Assembly: GCA_958299035.1 (NCBI GenBank)
Contig: CATQJL010000001.1
Location: 32,661,554-32,725,553, forward strand
Length of the DNA: 64,000 bases
Source: Cylicocyclus nassatus
Lineage: Eukaryota > Nematoda > Chromadorea > Rhabditida > Strongylidae
Direction of reading: 5' to 3'
The translations under genes were made by a program, and so were the position numbers. Positions 34,016 through 44,806 of the stretch are shown in pieces. The notes below the pieces were generated by a model. It did not search any database. It was not told the origin of the DNA and saw only the letters and a program-made list of their open reading frames with translations. Positions within the stretch are counted from its first letter, which is position 1; each line of letters opens with the position of its first letter.

Positions 34016-34990
34016 TCAATCGACGGATACTCCGAGACGGTGTGATGGTTGGTGAAGTCGCTGCGAACGACGGCGAACATGAGACGGCGACGGTGGAGTG
34101 GGGAAGTCATCGGGGTTGGGCTGAGCATCAAGAGTTGGCGGCATTCCGTCGGTGAAATTAGCTTTCTGGTCATTGGATGCGGGAACATCAACGGTTACGA
34201 CGAAAGTCGACGTTTTGGGAAGATGGAAGTCTAGAGAATTGAATTTGTCCAACAGCGTGCGGGTGGCATCGGGAGCAGCATGGGACGTAGTTGATTGGTA
34301 TGGCGTCTCCATAAAAATCCTTCGACTTCCACGTTGTACAGTGAGCGTCCAATTCTCGATCGTACACACCTGAATGTCCTGAGGTCGTGTTTCGATGGAT
34401 TGCGAGAGTCGCGGGCTGGGATAGTCGGCATCGTACACTTCAAATTTCTTCTTCTTGGTTCCATGGTAACGGTTGTACTGAGCTTCCATCGCGGGTTTCG
34501 ATCCGGGAGAGCAGCTTGGTGTGGCAGTTCTAGCAACGATGACCAAACGTAAGAGTGGAGTACTCAGTCTCCGTACGAGAAGCATCTCTGTGGGCGAATC
34601 GTCAGGCGAACACGGGTAGGGCATACAGTGTAACACAGTAGTAGCTGGCAACGCTTCCGAAAGTACATGGTAGCTAGTGACGTAGGGCTGCATTCCCATG
34701 ATCTCGGGCCAACAAGAGTAGACATCTAACGAGGTAAATGTGTCCGTAAAGCAGTCCACGAAGTCGATGTGCAGGCATTCCATCGGGCGAGTTGCAATCG
34801 GCAATGGACGATTTAGCTTTTACGAGATTCTTGGCGGCATATTGACAATTCTGACAGCGTTCCACAGTCTTAACGTCCTTTCTTCCATACGAGGCCTGTA
34901 GACGTAGTTGCGGGTAAGCAGCATCGTCCGGGTTTGACAAGAGTGTCCATAGGTAGCATTCGCAAAATCTTCTTCCTCATTTGAGCTGGC
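34016..34990 (-). pseudogene. Degenerate Ty3/gypsy integrase
   Basis: The minus strand carries a Cys-x2-Cys zinc-binding remnant (CQNCQY) in one frame (34674-34940), then, after a frameshift near 34800, MECLHIDFVD, which resembles the first catalytic Asp block of retroviral-type integrases, then VYSCWPEI, SPTEMLLVRRL-like and AQYNRYHGT blocks in the family order. The stretch between VYSCWPEI and the SP-TEMLL block is too short, so the segment with the other two catalytic acidic residues is deleted. The frame ends at TGA 34016-34018 inside the polypurine tract before the LTR. Non-functional. Confidence 0.75.
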
Positions 34991-35146
34991 TAACAATGTT
35001 CATTTCATAGACTGTTCAGCTGAAAATGGGTCATCATTGACTAATATGCAGATTGGACTTACGTCGCTAAGTAGTGCGACCCAAGCCCTTGGCAAAACCT
35101 GTCAGTCATGTAGATGACATGTCAAATTTTTTTCACATGTGGCAGG

Positions 35147-35239
35147 AGGTTGACTCTCCTTTCTGTGAACTTAGAAACATATATGATACAAAGCCAGGAG
35201 AAATATGCTTCTTTAAAGAAATGGGCCCGGATAACGGAA
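35147..35239 (+). CDS. Candidate orphan exon in gene 1 intron L-M
   Basis: After TTTTTTTCACATGTGGCAG the frame reads EVDSPFCELRNIYDTKPGEI, then CFFKEMGPDNGK and stays open to a TGA at 35272. A donor AAA|GTACCC at 35240 would give phase 0 to 0. The peptide with two cysteines looks extracellular, yet it lies after the transmembrane exon. It may be an alternative 3' exon, a duplicated exon relic or an unrelated fragment. Confidence 0.35.
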
Positions 35240-35982
35240 AAGTACCCTTATTGATTTATGGAGAAAAACATTGAAAGATGGTTTGGATTAAGATGCATAT
35301 TATAAAATAGGTGTTGACAAGCTGATCATATCTACCCTTCCTCTGCAGAATAGTTGTTCCCTCTAATGTTATTAACGCTAGGATATCTGATGTCACTGAC
35401 ATTTCAATGCATTATGGCTTGTCCAAGTCTAGATATGAAGAGCATGATTGGCATGGTGTTGATTGTGGTGGCCTTCCCTTTTTGAAACAAGAATGAATGT
35501 TTCAATCGCTCTTGCGATGTAGGCGCCAAAAAGTTGCCGATTGAACTTTTAATGTTACTAATAAAGAATCTAGAGAATCACTTAGCAGATGAGGAAGGTA
35601 GATTATCAGCTTATAAATACGCGAGTGAATTGCACTTGAATCGTAGTAGCCAGTGCGTTTTGGGACTTCCCTGGTCAAACTAGAAGCCTCCAATTATATG
35701 CAACTAAACGCTGCCAAGTTTGCTACTAAATCATTGCAAAAATAGGCTCTAATGGAGGGGCATTAAACCTTAGTAAAAAAAGATGTATTTCAGTCCTTCT
35801 CCAAAAATATTAACATTGTTGAATACTTTAAATTTTTATAAACACGCAACATCGCTTAAAAACGAGCAATCATATGCCATTCTGACTTCAATATTGCCAA
35901 CTTTCGTTCATCTTCGGTACATTTGTGTTCTCAATCATCGAAAATTTGCTATCTCACATGACAACTCAAGATGTGCTTGCAG

Positions 35983-36102
35983 GATGAAGGAAGAAAGGCA
36001 AAAAAAGCTAAAACTTCCTCAACAACAAGCGAATCTAAAACGTCGAGTGGATCGTCAGCAAGTAAAAGAAAGCCAAAAGGACATCGATCAAAGAAGCACT
36101 GA
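35983..36102 (+). CDS. Gene 1 exon M: cytoplasmic tail and stop
   Basis: Acceptor GATGTGCTTGCAG, phase 0, 39 codons and TGA at 36100-36102. The frame reads DEGRKAKKAKTSSTTSESKT, then a Ser-rich run and KRKPKGHRSKKH at the end. A Lys/Ser-rich tail right after the SKKR of exon L makes a short cytoplasmic domain with many possible phosphorylation sites and no kinase or other enzyme domain. A second frame (35783-36139) is also open but is not joined to a good acceptor. No clear AATAAA follows within 100 bp. Confidence 0.72.
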   Translation, partial: DEGRKAKKAKTSSTTSESKTSSGSSASKRKPKGHRSKKH

Positions 36103-36644
36103 ATTAATTATTTCCAATTTTAAACAACAATTTTCATAAAATCCCTACTGTTTAACGCGTTACTCTCTAACAAAAAGACCAGATGCTTTTATTCGAAAAG
36201 GGAGTAAAGGTTTCGAAAAGTTCTGTTTTTTTACTTCTTCTTTCGACCCTCTTTGGGTGTTGAATAGGTAAGTGTACTAGATGTTAGAAATGAGCTTAGT
36301 CAGTGCAGTCACAATGATCAAAAGTTCAAAGTTTAAAGTAAACCAATGAGGTGAGAGAATACTGGCGAAAGCGAAAGAAAGAGAAAGTACCGGCGACACG
36401 CATGACATTTGACACTCTGTGTTTGAACTGCCATCTCCATAGAATGTTCTCCTGCTACACAAAGTGTCCCAAAAGTCTTTAAGCCTAAATTCACAACGTA
36501 GTAACCTTGTTAGTACTCCTCGTTTTCGGTCAAATTTTGTGTATCAGTTCTTTGTTTAGTTGTCAGTATTACTCAGGAGTATGATATCGTTCGCGCTGTA
36601 CTTTCTCAAAATATCTGTTCTTGGAGCAAACAGTACTACGATTT

Positions 36645-36843
36645 TGTTATGCAGCCGCACAAGAAATCAATGCTCGAGAAGAATGAACGAATATGTTGAT
36701 CTGTTGTTTATGATATGTGATATAGTTGTGTGTTCTATATATAGGCATTCCTTAGTAAGTATAGTTCATTCTTAGTTCCTTGTCGTCAAGTAAAGAACTC
36801 GGTCTCCAATCGTCTTTGTACACACGCCATGGCAAACACAACA
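36645..36843 (+). mobile_element. 5' LTR (199 bp) of an internally deleted Ty3/gypsy element
   Basis: TGTTATGCAGCC...AACACAACA, repeated at 38340-38538 with about six differences by eye. GATTT precedes it (36640-36644) and follows the 3' LTR (38539-38543), a 5-bp target duplication. A TATATATA box is at about 36736. A primer-binding-site-like TGGCGATCAGAAC begins two bases after the LTR. The probable gag ATG (36829) lies inside the LTR. Confidence 0.92.
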
Positions 36844-36979
36844 ACTGGCGATCAGAACCCGAACCCGAGCCCGAACCCGATCCCCAACATGGACCCAACC
36901 CACCTTCTGATGCTGCAAATCATGTAGCTGCGGAAAGAAGTAAAGAAGGAATAAGGATCCAGCGTGGATTACGTGATCA

Positions 36980-37717
36980 ATGCACTCGCTACTCGTCTAC
37001 CAGAATTCGATCAGAACCCGAACCCAAGCCCGAACACGGACACGATCCACTTTAATGAAGCAAATCATGGAATTGTGGAAGTCTTGTCGAGAACCCATGG
37101 CTGAACTGACGAAGCAAGAATCCAACGAAGAGTACAAAGACTACTTGGGACTGCAGAATCACATACAGATGAGCGACAAAGCCAAGGTACCGCAGGTCAG
37201 CGTGAATCAGATGAACGACAACCCGCAAGTCAACGCGATGCAGCGAGACGAGAAGCGGAAGCCATTCATCGGTCACAAGCCCAAAACACATTTTTGTATG
37301 AACTGCGGAGCGAAGACCCATAGGACCAGGAAGTGCGAGAAGCCGATCACTGAATGCAACTACTGCAAGAAGCGTGGACATCTAGAGAGGTACTGTCTAC
37401 GGAAACTATTTATCGATGAAGCCAAGGACGTCCATCCTGTCGTCATCTCACCGCCTAAAGAGACGAAGTCGTACTGCAATGTGAAAACCAACAACACATG
37501 TGTCGAGTTACGACTTGACTGTGGAGCTGAAGATCACGACACATGGATCAAGACTGGCCGACACAAGCTAAAGAACCCGAAACTTAATTCGACTGCTGTT
37601 AATGGGAGCAGCATTACATGCCATGGACACGGCACATGTGAGCATGCGCTAAATGGCATCGCCTTGAATGGTACCAAAAATGTACTTGATGAACCAGCTC
37701 TACTTGAAGTGCATTGA
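36980..37717 (+). pseudogene. Ty3/gypsy Gag/protease region, broken
   Basis: A 245-codon frame. Two CCHC zinc knuckles are visible: CMNCGAKTHRTRKC and CNYCKKRGHLERYC, diagnostic for Gag nucleocapsid. Downstream is LRLDCGAEDHDTW, which sits where the aspartic protease active site is expected but has D-C-G in place of D-T/S-G and seems shortened, so the protease is presumably dead. The N-terminal gag frame from 36829 stops at TAG 36925-36927, and the leader contains a duplicated block (AACCCGAACC...CAAATCATG at about 36855-36925 and 37010-37072). Confidence 0.8.
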
Positions 37718-38339
37718 AACCAGAGCGACTGTGCCTTTCACAGATATCGACTGTCATAATTCGAATGCTGTGACCGCTACGAACGATACACTTGACAAGA
37801 AGCAAACTTACCTGACAACACAGTTCGCAGAAGTGTTTCAACCCAAAACAGAAGACGGCACGAAAGCAACGGCTGCCTTTGTGCTCGAAAAAGAAGATGA
37901 GAGCAAGATATTCGTCAAAACCCGTTCAAAATCCAGTCAATTTGAAAGTGCCGAGGTACCTGTTCCTTATGATATTACTCAATTCAGGACAGCCGAAATC
38001 CACGATTCTGGAAAAGATAGACAAGTTCGACTTACTCGCCATCAGCAGTTCAATGAACGGGCCGAATCGTCGACAACTTCCAGTGCCTAGTATCCAAGCC
38101 GAAAAAGGAAGAGACGTTAGCCGAGGCAGTGCAAAAGCTTCCCATGCACTGTCGCGATATATCAAGCCCAACTTTGGATGACTGCTCCTTTGGTGAGATG
38201 TTCACTGGATACGATGTTTATATCGCTCCGGGTCCACTATACTCGGCTGACGAGAAACATAAAGTGCAACCTAAGAAGATGAAGTGTCAGCTCAATTCTC
38301 AGCGCGGAAAGGACCCACCGCTTCACTTAGAAGGGGAGG
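37718..38339 (+). pseudogene. Remnant of Ty3/gypsy Pol; RT, RNase H and integrase missing
   Basis: The plus frame at 37668-38090 contains QFAEVF and VPYDI, which resemble the linker before reverse transcriptase. After 38090 only short segments in shifted frames remain (for example SFGEMFTGYDVYIAPGP at about 38176), ending at the polypurine tract AGAAGGGGAGG (38329-38339). A complete Pol needs several kb; here about 0.6 kb is left. The element could move only with proteins from intact relatives. Confidence 0.7.
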
Positions 38340-38538
38340 TGTTGTGCAGCCGCACAAGAAACCAATGCTCGAGAAGGATGAACGAATATGTTGATCTGTT
38401 GTTTATGATATGTGATATAGTTGTGTGTTCTATATATAGGCATTCCTTATTAAGTATAGTTCATTCTTAGTTCCTTGTCGTCAAGTAAAGAACTCGGTCT
38501 CCAATCGTCTTCCTACACACGCCATGGCAAACACAACA
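38340..38538 (+). mobile_element. 3' LTR (199 bp)
   Basis: Same length and ends as the 5' LTR (TGTTGTGCAGCC...AACACAACA), directly after the polypurine tract and directly before the GATTT target duplication. The few LTR differences show that the insertion is not brand new. Confidence 0.92.
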
Positions 38539-39289
38539 GATTTTGAGGACAAGCCAGTGGAAACGTGTCCCTATTGAAAACTCATAGCTCTTTTGCATGA
38601 AGCTCTTACCGGACCTCGAACTGCATAATGTAGAGCTGGCTCTACTCTACATTTGTAACGCAAAACTAACCAACATTCTTTATTCATGAGTATTGAGTTA
38701 AACGCTTGAAGTACTGTTGCGCCAATAAAAGAAAATGTTCTTGGAAACCCGACAAAGTTGAAAACTCTAAAATTAAATTGGTCTGAGTTACTAATTCTAG
38801 CTGTAAACCCCGCATTCGTACTGAAATATCATTTTAAAGTCACTCCATAATTAGGTAAACTAAAATTGCTGTTTTCTTAACTTTCTCAAGAACTTCATTG
38901 CTGCATTTTGATACTTTTTTTAGATCTCGCAAACATACTTTTTAGATTAACGCTCTTTTAATCGCAGAGTCGAAGGCCCTCAACTTTCCCCTGTTATCAG
39001 TCATGGAAAGCAATGCTATCTCTATTCTGCATTGAATTTTGAACAGTCTGGATCGTTTGCTCCAGAAAGTGTGAGGCAATCCCGACGTCAGCTGCTTGTC
39101 TGACGAGGTGCATGCGATCCACAAGCGTCTGAGGGCGTGTGTGAAGGCCAAAGAGGAGTCCTCCAATTCTGAGGGCACTTGCTTTGTAGATTCTTCAGAA
39201 AATACATGCTGATTTTCGCGTATATATGTTGCTTCGTACGGTCTCAGCTGAGGGAATACTAGGCTTAAAGACTTTTGGGACACCCTGTA

Positions 39290-40240
39290 TATTGAGATAA
39301 AGATGCATGCCACGAAGATAAAATACCCTTTTGGATCATAACACTGTTTGCACTACAACTTCTGTGTTTTCGCAGACTAACGCATTTTCAACTGTCCAAA
39401 CCTGCAAAACGCTCCACGCACATGTCTCCGCATGCGTACTCCATTTCGATAAAACGTGAAGTCTTCATACAAATGCCAGAAAAAAGTGGGGAGCGGTTAC
39501 GAAACAACAACGGACTACCCTTTCTCATACGATAGGCAGTTTGTGCAAAGGACCAATTATCCGCGCTGGGGTCGCCTCTCAGAAGGATTCATTCCTCTAC
39601 TCGTGTAGAACCAGATGAACGTAGCAAGGTTTGCTATGAAGGTTGTGAAAAAAACTTTGCAAAATGACGGCAGGCGAAAACAAGCAGAGCGCGACTGCGA
39701 ATGTTGAGTATAGGCATTCGAAAAATCGTGACGATGGCGCGACCGCACGCGACACGCACCCACCTCGCGGCAACCGCGTTTTTTGGTTCTCATCTTTACG
39801 CGAAGGGTTTTTCCGCTTAGATATGACAGCATTTGGACATTAGAAGTGACTCTTTGAGTTGAGGTGATGCCTTTTTGTATGAGTGTTTCCCGCACCTGTG
39901 GGCGGCGGAATGAACGCAGTCAAATCCGTCGTCACGATTTTATAAACACCTGTACATATCGAACACCATACCGATCAGAAAAATGATAAGTCGTAATCAA
40001 TACATCGATTGACCTTCACCAATTCGGTCCTCTTCGGTATGATAGACAAGAATGTGATTCACTTTTTTATTGAGTCGATGGGGAGGGGAGGGGGGGGGGG
40101 GTTAACGCTATCTACACAAGTGGTAAATTTTTTATACCTATATAATCATAGACATATGGGGCAATAGTGCTTCTCAAAATGCTTACTTCATTGTTGAGAT
40201 TTTGAGTGATTTTAGGACACTCAAGCTAGCCAGGTACTTT
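39290..40240. other. Intergenic stretch without a supported gene
   Basis: Open minus frame at 39557-39895 (112 codons) without recognised motifs, and a poly-G run at about 40087-40101. Nothing else could be supported. Confidence 0.4.
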
Positions 40241-40547
40241 CCACACTGACAAGAAAGGGATTGGTCGAAGTGGCGTTTACATAAAATGTATAGTCTTGTG
40301 AAGCATAAAACGCTAGTTCTAAATCTGCAAAGCTCTTCTATGAGGGGAGTTATGGGAATTTTTCAAAGCAAAAATTTGAATGCGCGGCTACGATAAAATA
40401 ATTCAGAACTGTAGTCAAAGCAAAGTCAAGGTGAGGCCGTGATTATTGCCAAGGAGCTTTACGCAGTTAATACCTTAAGTCTAATAAACTTATGCCAGTT
40501 CATACTCCTCTCCAGCGCCGGAAAGACCTTAACAGCTGTTTTTATCT

Positions 40548-41037
40548 TACAAGGGAAGGATGGTCAGTCGAAGTGGCCTTTTGCGATGAATTGTATACCA
40601 TTTTAGAGGGCATGGAGGGCATAAAATGCTGATTTCAAATCTGTCTTCCTTATCTGCGGCGCCTTCCTGCACAAGAAGTTATGAGCATTTATTGGAGAAA
40701 AAAATTGAATGTGCAAATGATATAAAAACAGCAGTAACATTATTCCTAGCGCTTAAATGGACCAGTGGTAATCTTTCCAGCACTCTGTAAAATAAATACT
40801 CTTGGGTGAGATATATCCGCACTACGGATGTCTCATTCAAGCGCTGAGAAAATTTCAGCAACTGTTTTTATCCCAGAAAAAACACTCATTTTTTGCTGCT
40901 TCAAACGCTCATAACTCCTCGTCCGGGAACGCGCCGCAGATCAGGAAGACAGATTTGGAATCAGCGTTTTATGCCCTCCACCATAGTATACATGGCATCT
41001 CAAATGGCCACTTCGACCAACCATCCTTCCCTTGTTA
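40548..41037. mobile_element. Fold-back element with CAAGGGAAGGATGGTC ends
   Basis: The left arm (about 40548-40700: CAAGGGAAGGATGGTCAGTC, AATGCTGATTTCAAATCTGT, ATCTGCGGCGCCTTCC, GTTATGAGC) returns inverted at about 40908-41035. A further direct copy of the arm, more diverged, lies at 40247-40380 (GGGATTGGTCGAAGTGGC). A single arm lies at 46870-47000, and a full fold-back of the family at 56782-57251. Confidence 0.8.
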
Positions 41038-41309
41038 GCCAAACCCTTGAATTTATGCTCTTAGAAAATTTCCGTAACTCCCATCCCTGAAGCGCGCAGA
41101 TACCGAAAGCAGACGTGAAAACAGCCCTATGGGGAGTTTGCATTTTATAAACTCCACTACAACCAAGTCTTCATCCCTTGTGAGAAACAGGATGGTATGT
41201 GAGTAATAATATGCTTGACAATTAATCAAAACATAAAGAGAAATATATTAAGATTTCGAAATGTGTAGCTTTTGTTTGCATCTAAGGAGAATTGATCAAC
41301 AGTTTTCAG

Positions 41310-41553
41310 AGAATGGATGATGTGGACAATAATCCGTTTACCAGATAAAGAACAACTAAAACTGACTTTCTATCGTACAGACCGTATCTCACTAGGCTAT
41401 GTTAGTGCATCACCTCGGCTTTTGGATGAACGCATAGCATTTGGAATGATAGTTAGGCAAAGTTTGGGGCTCTGCAAGCTAAGAGGTCAAGTTCAAGTAT
41501 TCCTTGCCATCAGGGAGGTCTACAGTTCAGCAATCAGCACAACTCTAATATGA
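41310..41553 (+). CDS. Isolated terminal-looking exon
   Basis: After acceptor AACAGTTTTCAG the frame (phase 2) reads EWMMWTIIRLPDKEQLKLTF, later LGYVSASPRLLDERIAFGM, and ends at TGA 41551-41553 (about 80 codons). Composition and length favour real coding sequence, with several beta-like stretches. I do not recognise the family. It lies between the 3' ends of genes 1 and 2 on the plus strand; upstream partners are not clear (35147-35239 ends in the wrong phase). An in-exon donor such as TAT|GTTAGT could shorten it. Confidence 0.45.
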
Positions 41554-41965
41554 TGTTTTTTTTTTCAATGCGAGTAAAAAAAACAAAGTTTTATAAATCT
41601 TATTTGAGCGCGGTACATGTATACAAATAAGCCAACAATCACATCATTATACAAGCAATTTACCAAAAAATGAATTCGAAGGCATCATAAAAATTGTTTG
41701 CTTTAGGCAAACACTAGAAATCTCGTTATATGAGGTATGAAACATAAGCCTACGAAATAAAAAAATTTAGTGTAAAGGTAGAACTGTAACATTTTCGTCT
41801 GAGCAATTTCTTACGCGACTATTACTTTCGTATCAAAAGCTGGCGAATTGATCCTGCTCTTCACCTTCCTTTTGATTAGAAAGAGCCTGGACCTTCTCTA
41901 TTTTACACTGTGAACAGCGCTGAGCTAAACGGTGAGCGGCGTCGATTAATTAACCTAAGCAAGAG

Positions 41966-42148
41966 TTAGGTATAATACAAATCATCAAATGTGAGCGGTC
42001 CTAACAAATTCTGCCGTATGACGGACGTCTTCGGATAAACTTCTGCTTCACTTTCGACTTCGATGACTGATTGTTGTGATTCAAGTTGCTGAGATTCTCT
42101 GTTCATGCTTTTCCTCTCCGCTTTTGGTGGTACAAGATGGACATTCAC
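41966..42148 (-). CDS. Gene 2 terminal exon: cytoplasmic tail
   Basis: On the minus strand an acceptor GCATATTTACAG is followed by 60 codons and TAA (41966-41968), phase 0. The frame reads VNVHLVPPKAERKSMNRESQ, then QLESQQSVIEVESEAEVY and ends LLGPLTFDDLYYT. It is hydrophilic, Gln/Glu/Ser-rich and has Tyr near the end, as expected for a cytoplasmic tail. The phase agrees with the exon at 44807-44922. Confidence 0.72.
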   Translation of the reverse strand: MNVHLVPPKAERKSMNRESQQLESQQSVIEVESEAEVYPKTSVIRQNLLGPLTFDDLYYT

Positions 42149-42264
42149 CTGTAAATATGCAATAAGCTTTGCCCAAGGAGCAGCCTAAGTGCGGATGAAG
42201 GGCTGTATGTCGCCGAATGTGGGTGGGTCCCGCACGGACTTCATGCAAGAACACACCTCCAGAC

Positions 42265-42629
42265 CAGGGCTCAGCACAGCTGGCACCGGGTCAAGCTGGA
42301 TATCGTTTTTAGGGCGGAAAGCAAAGGGGATATCGTTTCTACAGGGGCCGAGGCGGAGAACTGCCGAATGCCGCCAGCGTGCCACCGGCATGCCATTGGC
42401 AAGGTGTCCATCAACAAACAAAGGCGTCAACCACTTAAAAAGCTCAGAAAGCTGTGAAAAGTTCTTTCATGAAATCAGAAATGCACGAAAACACTACTAC
42501 ATTTTTTACATAATATAAAAATGATGACGGGTTTTCGAAACAGGTCAAAAGGGACTTCGTACGAAATTTTCAAAATTAAACGGGACTTTGTTTTGAAATT
42601 CCCCTGGTGCCAGCTCGTGCCGAGTCCTG
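42265..42629. mobile_element. MITE family copy 1, CAGGGCTCnGCAC ends
   Basis: Starts CAGGGCTCAGCACAGCTGGC and ends, inverted, CAGGACTCGGCACGAGCTGG. Shared inner blocks GGTCAAGCTGGATATCGTTT and CGGGACTTTG recur in copies at 44280, 48791, 51143 and 54747. Located in the gene 2 intron before the terminal exon. Confidence 0.82.
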
Positions 42630-44279
42630 CTCCAGACAATCGCAAAAAATAAGACCTCCGGGAACACTCCTATTGGATCTGCCAGCTAGGCGGGCCCACG
42701 CCACACGGCCTACGCCACACGGACCGGTAGTAGCGTCCGCCCCGGAAGTCTTAGAAGCTCAGTTTGCCTCGGAAGTTGTTTCGCGGTTGTCTGAGTCCCT
42801 GGGGCCGCCTCGTTTCGGCGACATTTAGTCCTCTCCCCTAAGTGCCATTTTCAGTTCCGACGAATGTATCGTCGTCTTTTTGTGACTTATACATGACCGA
42901 ACAATATGCGCCGCAACCGACGACACCCTCGTGTAAATCCCTAGTAAAACCTCTCTAGCGTTACAAATTGACATGTAAAATGTGAAGCTTTGAGTTATCA
43001 ACTAATTGTATCCAATCCAACCAAAAGAGACAAGTAAACATGGGGAAATCACTGGAAGGGGAGGTCTAATTTTGCAAGTTGCGGATTAGCGAGCATGGTA
43101 TTCGATATATACCAAGTTACAAACTACTCAAATATGTGAATGAGTTTCGAATATGTCCCCTAGAGTGGTGGTACGTTTAATTATGGTTCTTCGCATGGAA
43201 ATTTTTTTTTGCCCTTACACTAAAATTGTTGATGATTTTTGTTGTTTGATTTTGGTGTTGGGGACTTTCTCATATCACGAAAAAGAACTTAAGCAAGCCT
43301 AATATGAAAAGCACCTTATCACAAATAGCATGCTTGGTTTGATCAAAGTAATGCAGAAAATTTCAAAGTAAGCATATACTAATTCCACTACCGAAAATAC
43401 TCGTTCTAGAAAGTCACAGAAGCGACCTTAAAAGCCATGCTGGAGTATAGGAGCAACATGGTGGTTCGCGTTACCGTTCAACCCTCCCCCCCCCCCTCCC
43501 ATAAAAGCATAAATACCCTAAACGCCGGCACATTTTTTTTATCACGTATGAAACCACAAAGCATATGCAAAAAATATTCAAAAATTCAGAGGCTAGTTAT
43601 TATGGTTTTAGAGCTCCACATTCGCAGCGCATTTCGTTGCTGAGCTCCTTCATTTTCAAGATAAACCCGCTTCTGGCCATTATTTTGACATAAGGCTACA
43701 AAGAGAAAAGGAATAAATTCTTCGTGTTAGATTGCAAACGAATTGTGGGATATATGGGTTAGAAAAAATGTTCAAAAACAGGATTGCGCCTACAAGCTGA
43801 TGCTTTATTTCTACAGAGCCGTTTGTCATCATTTTGAATTCAGGGTGATGCGACCTAAGATAAGTTTTGCACCAAAATCAGTACATAATCAAAGAAAACT
43901 TCGTTATAAAAATCATAGTTTTCGACTTCAGTGCGATTTATCGTGTAATATCGCAAGATTGTTGCCTTTTATAGGATTTTTGTTGAAACGACATAAAAAT
44001 TCCAATCCGCACTTTCAAAGAAAATCAGCAATAGATAATCATAGTTCATGGTTAGAACCAAGATTGCTTAGGTAAAGACCATCAAAGTCCTAAATTTAAT
44101 ATTCGTTATTCTTTAATCGCTGGTTTTCGAACAACTATTCTTTCTAGAAAAGTAGGTCTATATAAAGACATTTTGAATGCTTCATCAATTCATTCACTTT
44201 CCGGTATGACTCCTCAAAAAGTGTTTGAAATTCGAATCAAATGAACCTAAATGGGTGCAATACGATTGAGAAGCGGGTG
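42630..44279 (-). other. Gene 2 intron stretch without exon
   Basis: AT-rich apart from 42600-42830 (GC-rich) and a poly-C run near 43483. Plus frames at 43437 and 43743 have no splice-site support. No feature called. Confidence 0.4.
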
Positions 44280-44467
44280 CAAAGCTCGGCACGAGGTGGC
44301 TAGTTGAAAATGCAAAAAACGAAGTCCCTTGACTTTTGCGGATTTTTACGAAGTCCTCTTTGACCCCAGACCGTAATTCCTAAAAATCTCCAAAAAACGA
44401 AACGTCGACCAAAAAACGTCGCAAATCTTGTGCCCTTTTTCTCAAAAACGATACCTGAGCGGGTGAC
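44280..44467. mobile_element. MITE family copy 2, right-truncated
   Basis: CAAAGCTCGGCACGAGGTGG at the left, then ACGAAGTCC, GACCAAAAAACGTCG and CTCAAAAACGATACC inner blocks as in the other copies. The opposite inverted end is not recognisable. Confidence 0.6.
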
Positions 44468-44806
44468 GTAGAGTTTCCAAATTCAAAAAAATTAGAAAAG
44501 TCAAAAATCACATGTTCTTAGTCTTTGAATTACTTGACTTCGAAAGTGATGTCAAACAAATTAGACGCTTAGTTCGAAGAGGACAAGATATAGGTGAACT
44601 TGGGAATTCCTAAGATGCTGAATGGATTTCCGAGAACAAAAGTTAGAAAAGAATGATTGCCCTGTTTCAGAGTGATAGTGATTTTATGGAATTAACTAGT
44701 TCGGAAAAAGGTTACAATCGAGCCAGTCTTTAGACAAACTCGGTGCAAAACGAATCAAAAGCCATTTTCGGCGTTTTCTCGGAATTAGAAGCTGAGAAAA
44801 CCTTAC

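Larger units (their letters stand above)
36458..39287. mobile_element. Mariner-type element split by an LTR element
   Basis: Left end CACAAAGTGTCCCAAAAGTC and right end (inverted) CAGGGTGTCCCAAAAGTCTT, extending through TTAAGCCT, with TA at 36456-36457 and 39288-39289. Subtracting the nested LTR element and one target duplication leaves about 931 bp, almost the size of the element at 1022-1953. The minus frame 38942-39313 reads through the right terminus (YRVSQKSL) and is not a recognisable transposase. Confidence 0.82.

Noticed and set aside
33712..34155. 147-codon plus frame
   Set aside because: It runs antisense through the LTR and the end of the integrase relic; a shadow of the retroelement.
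38942..39313. 123-codon minus frame starting in the mariner terminus
   Set aside because: It reads through the terminal inverted repeat (YRVSQKSL) and lacks transposase motifs; kept as part of the element.
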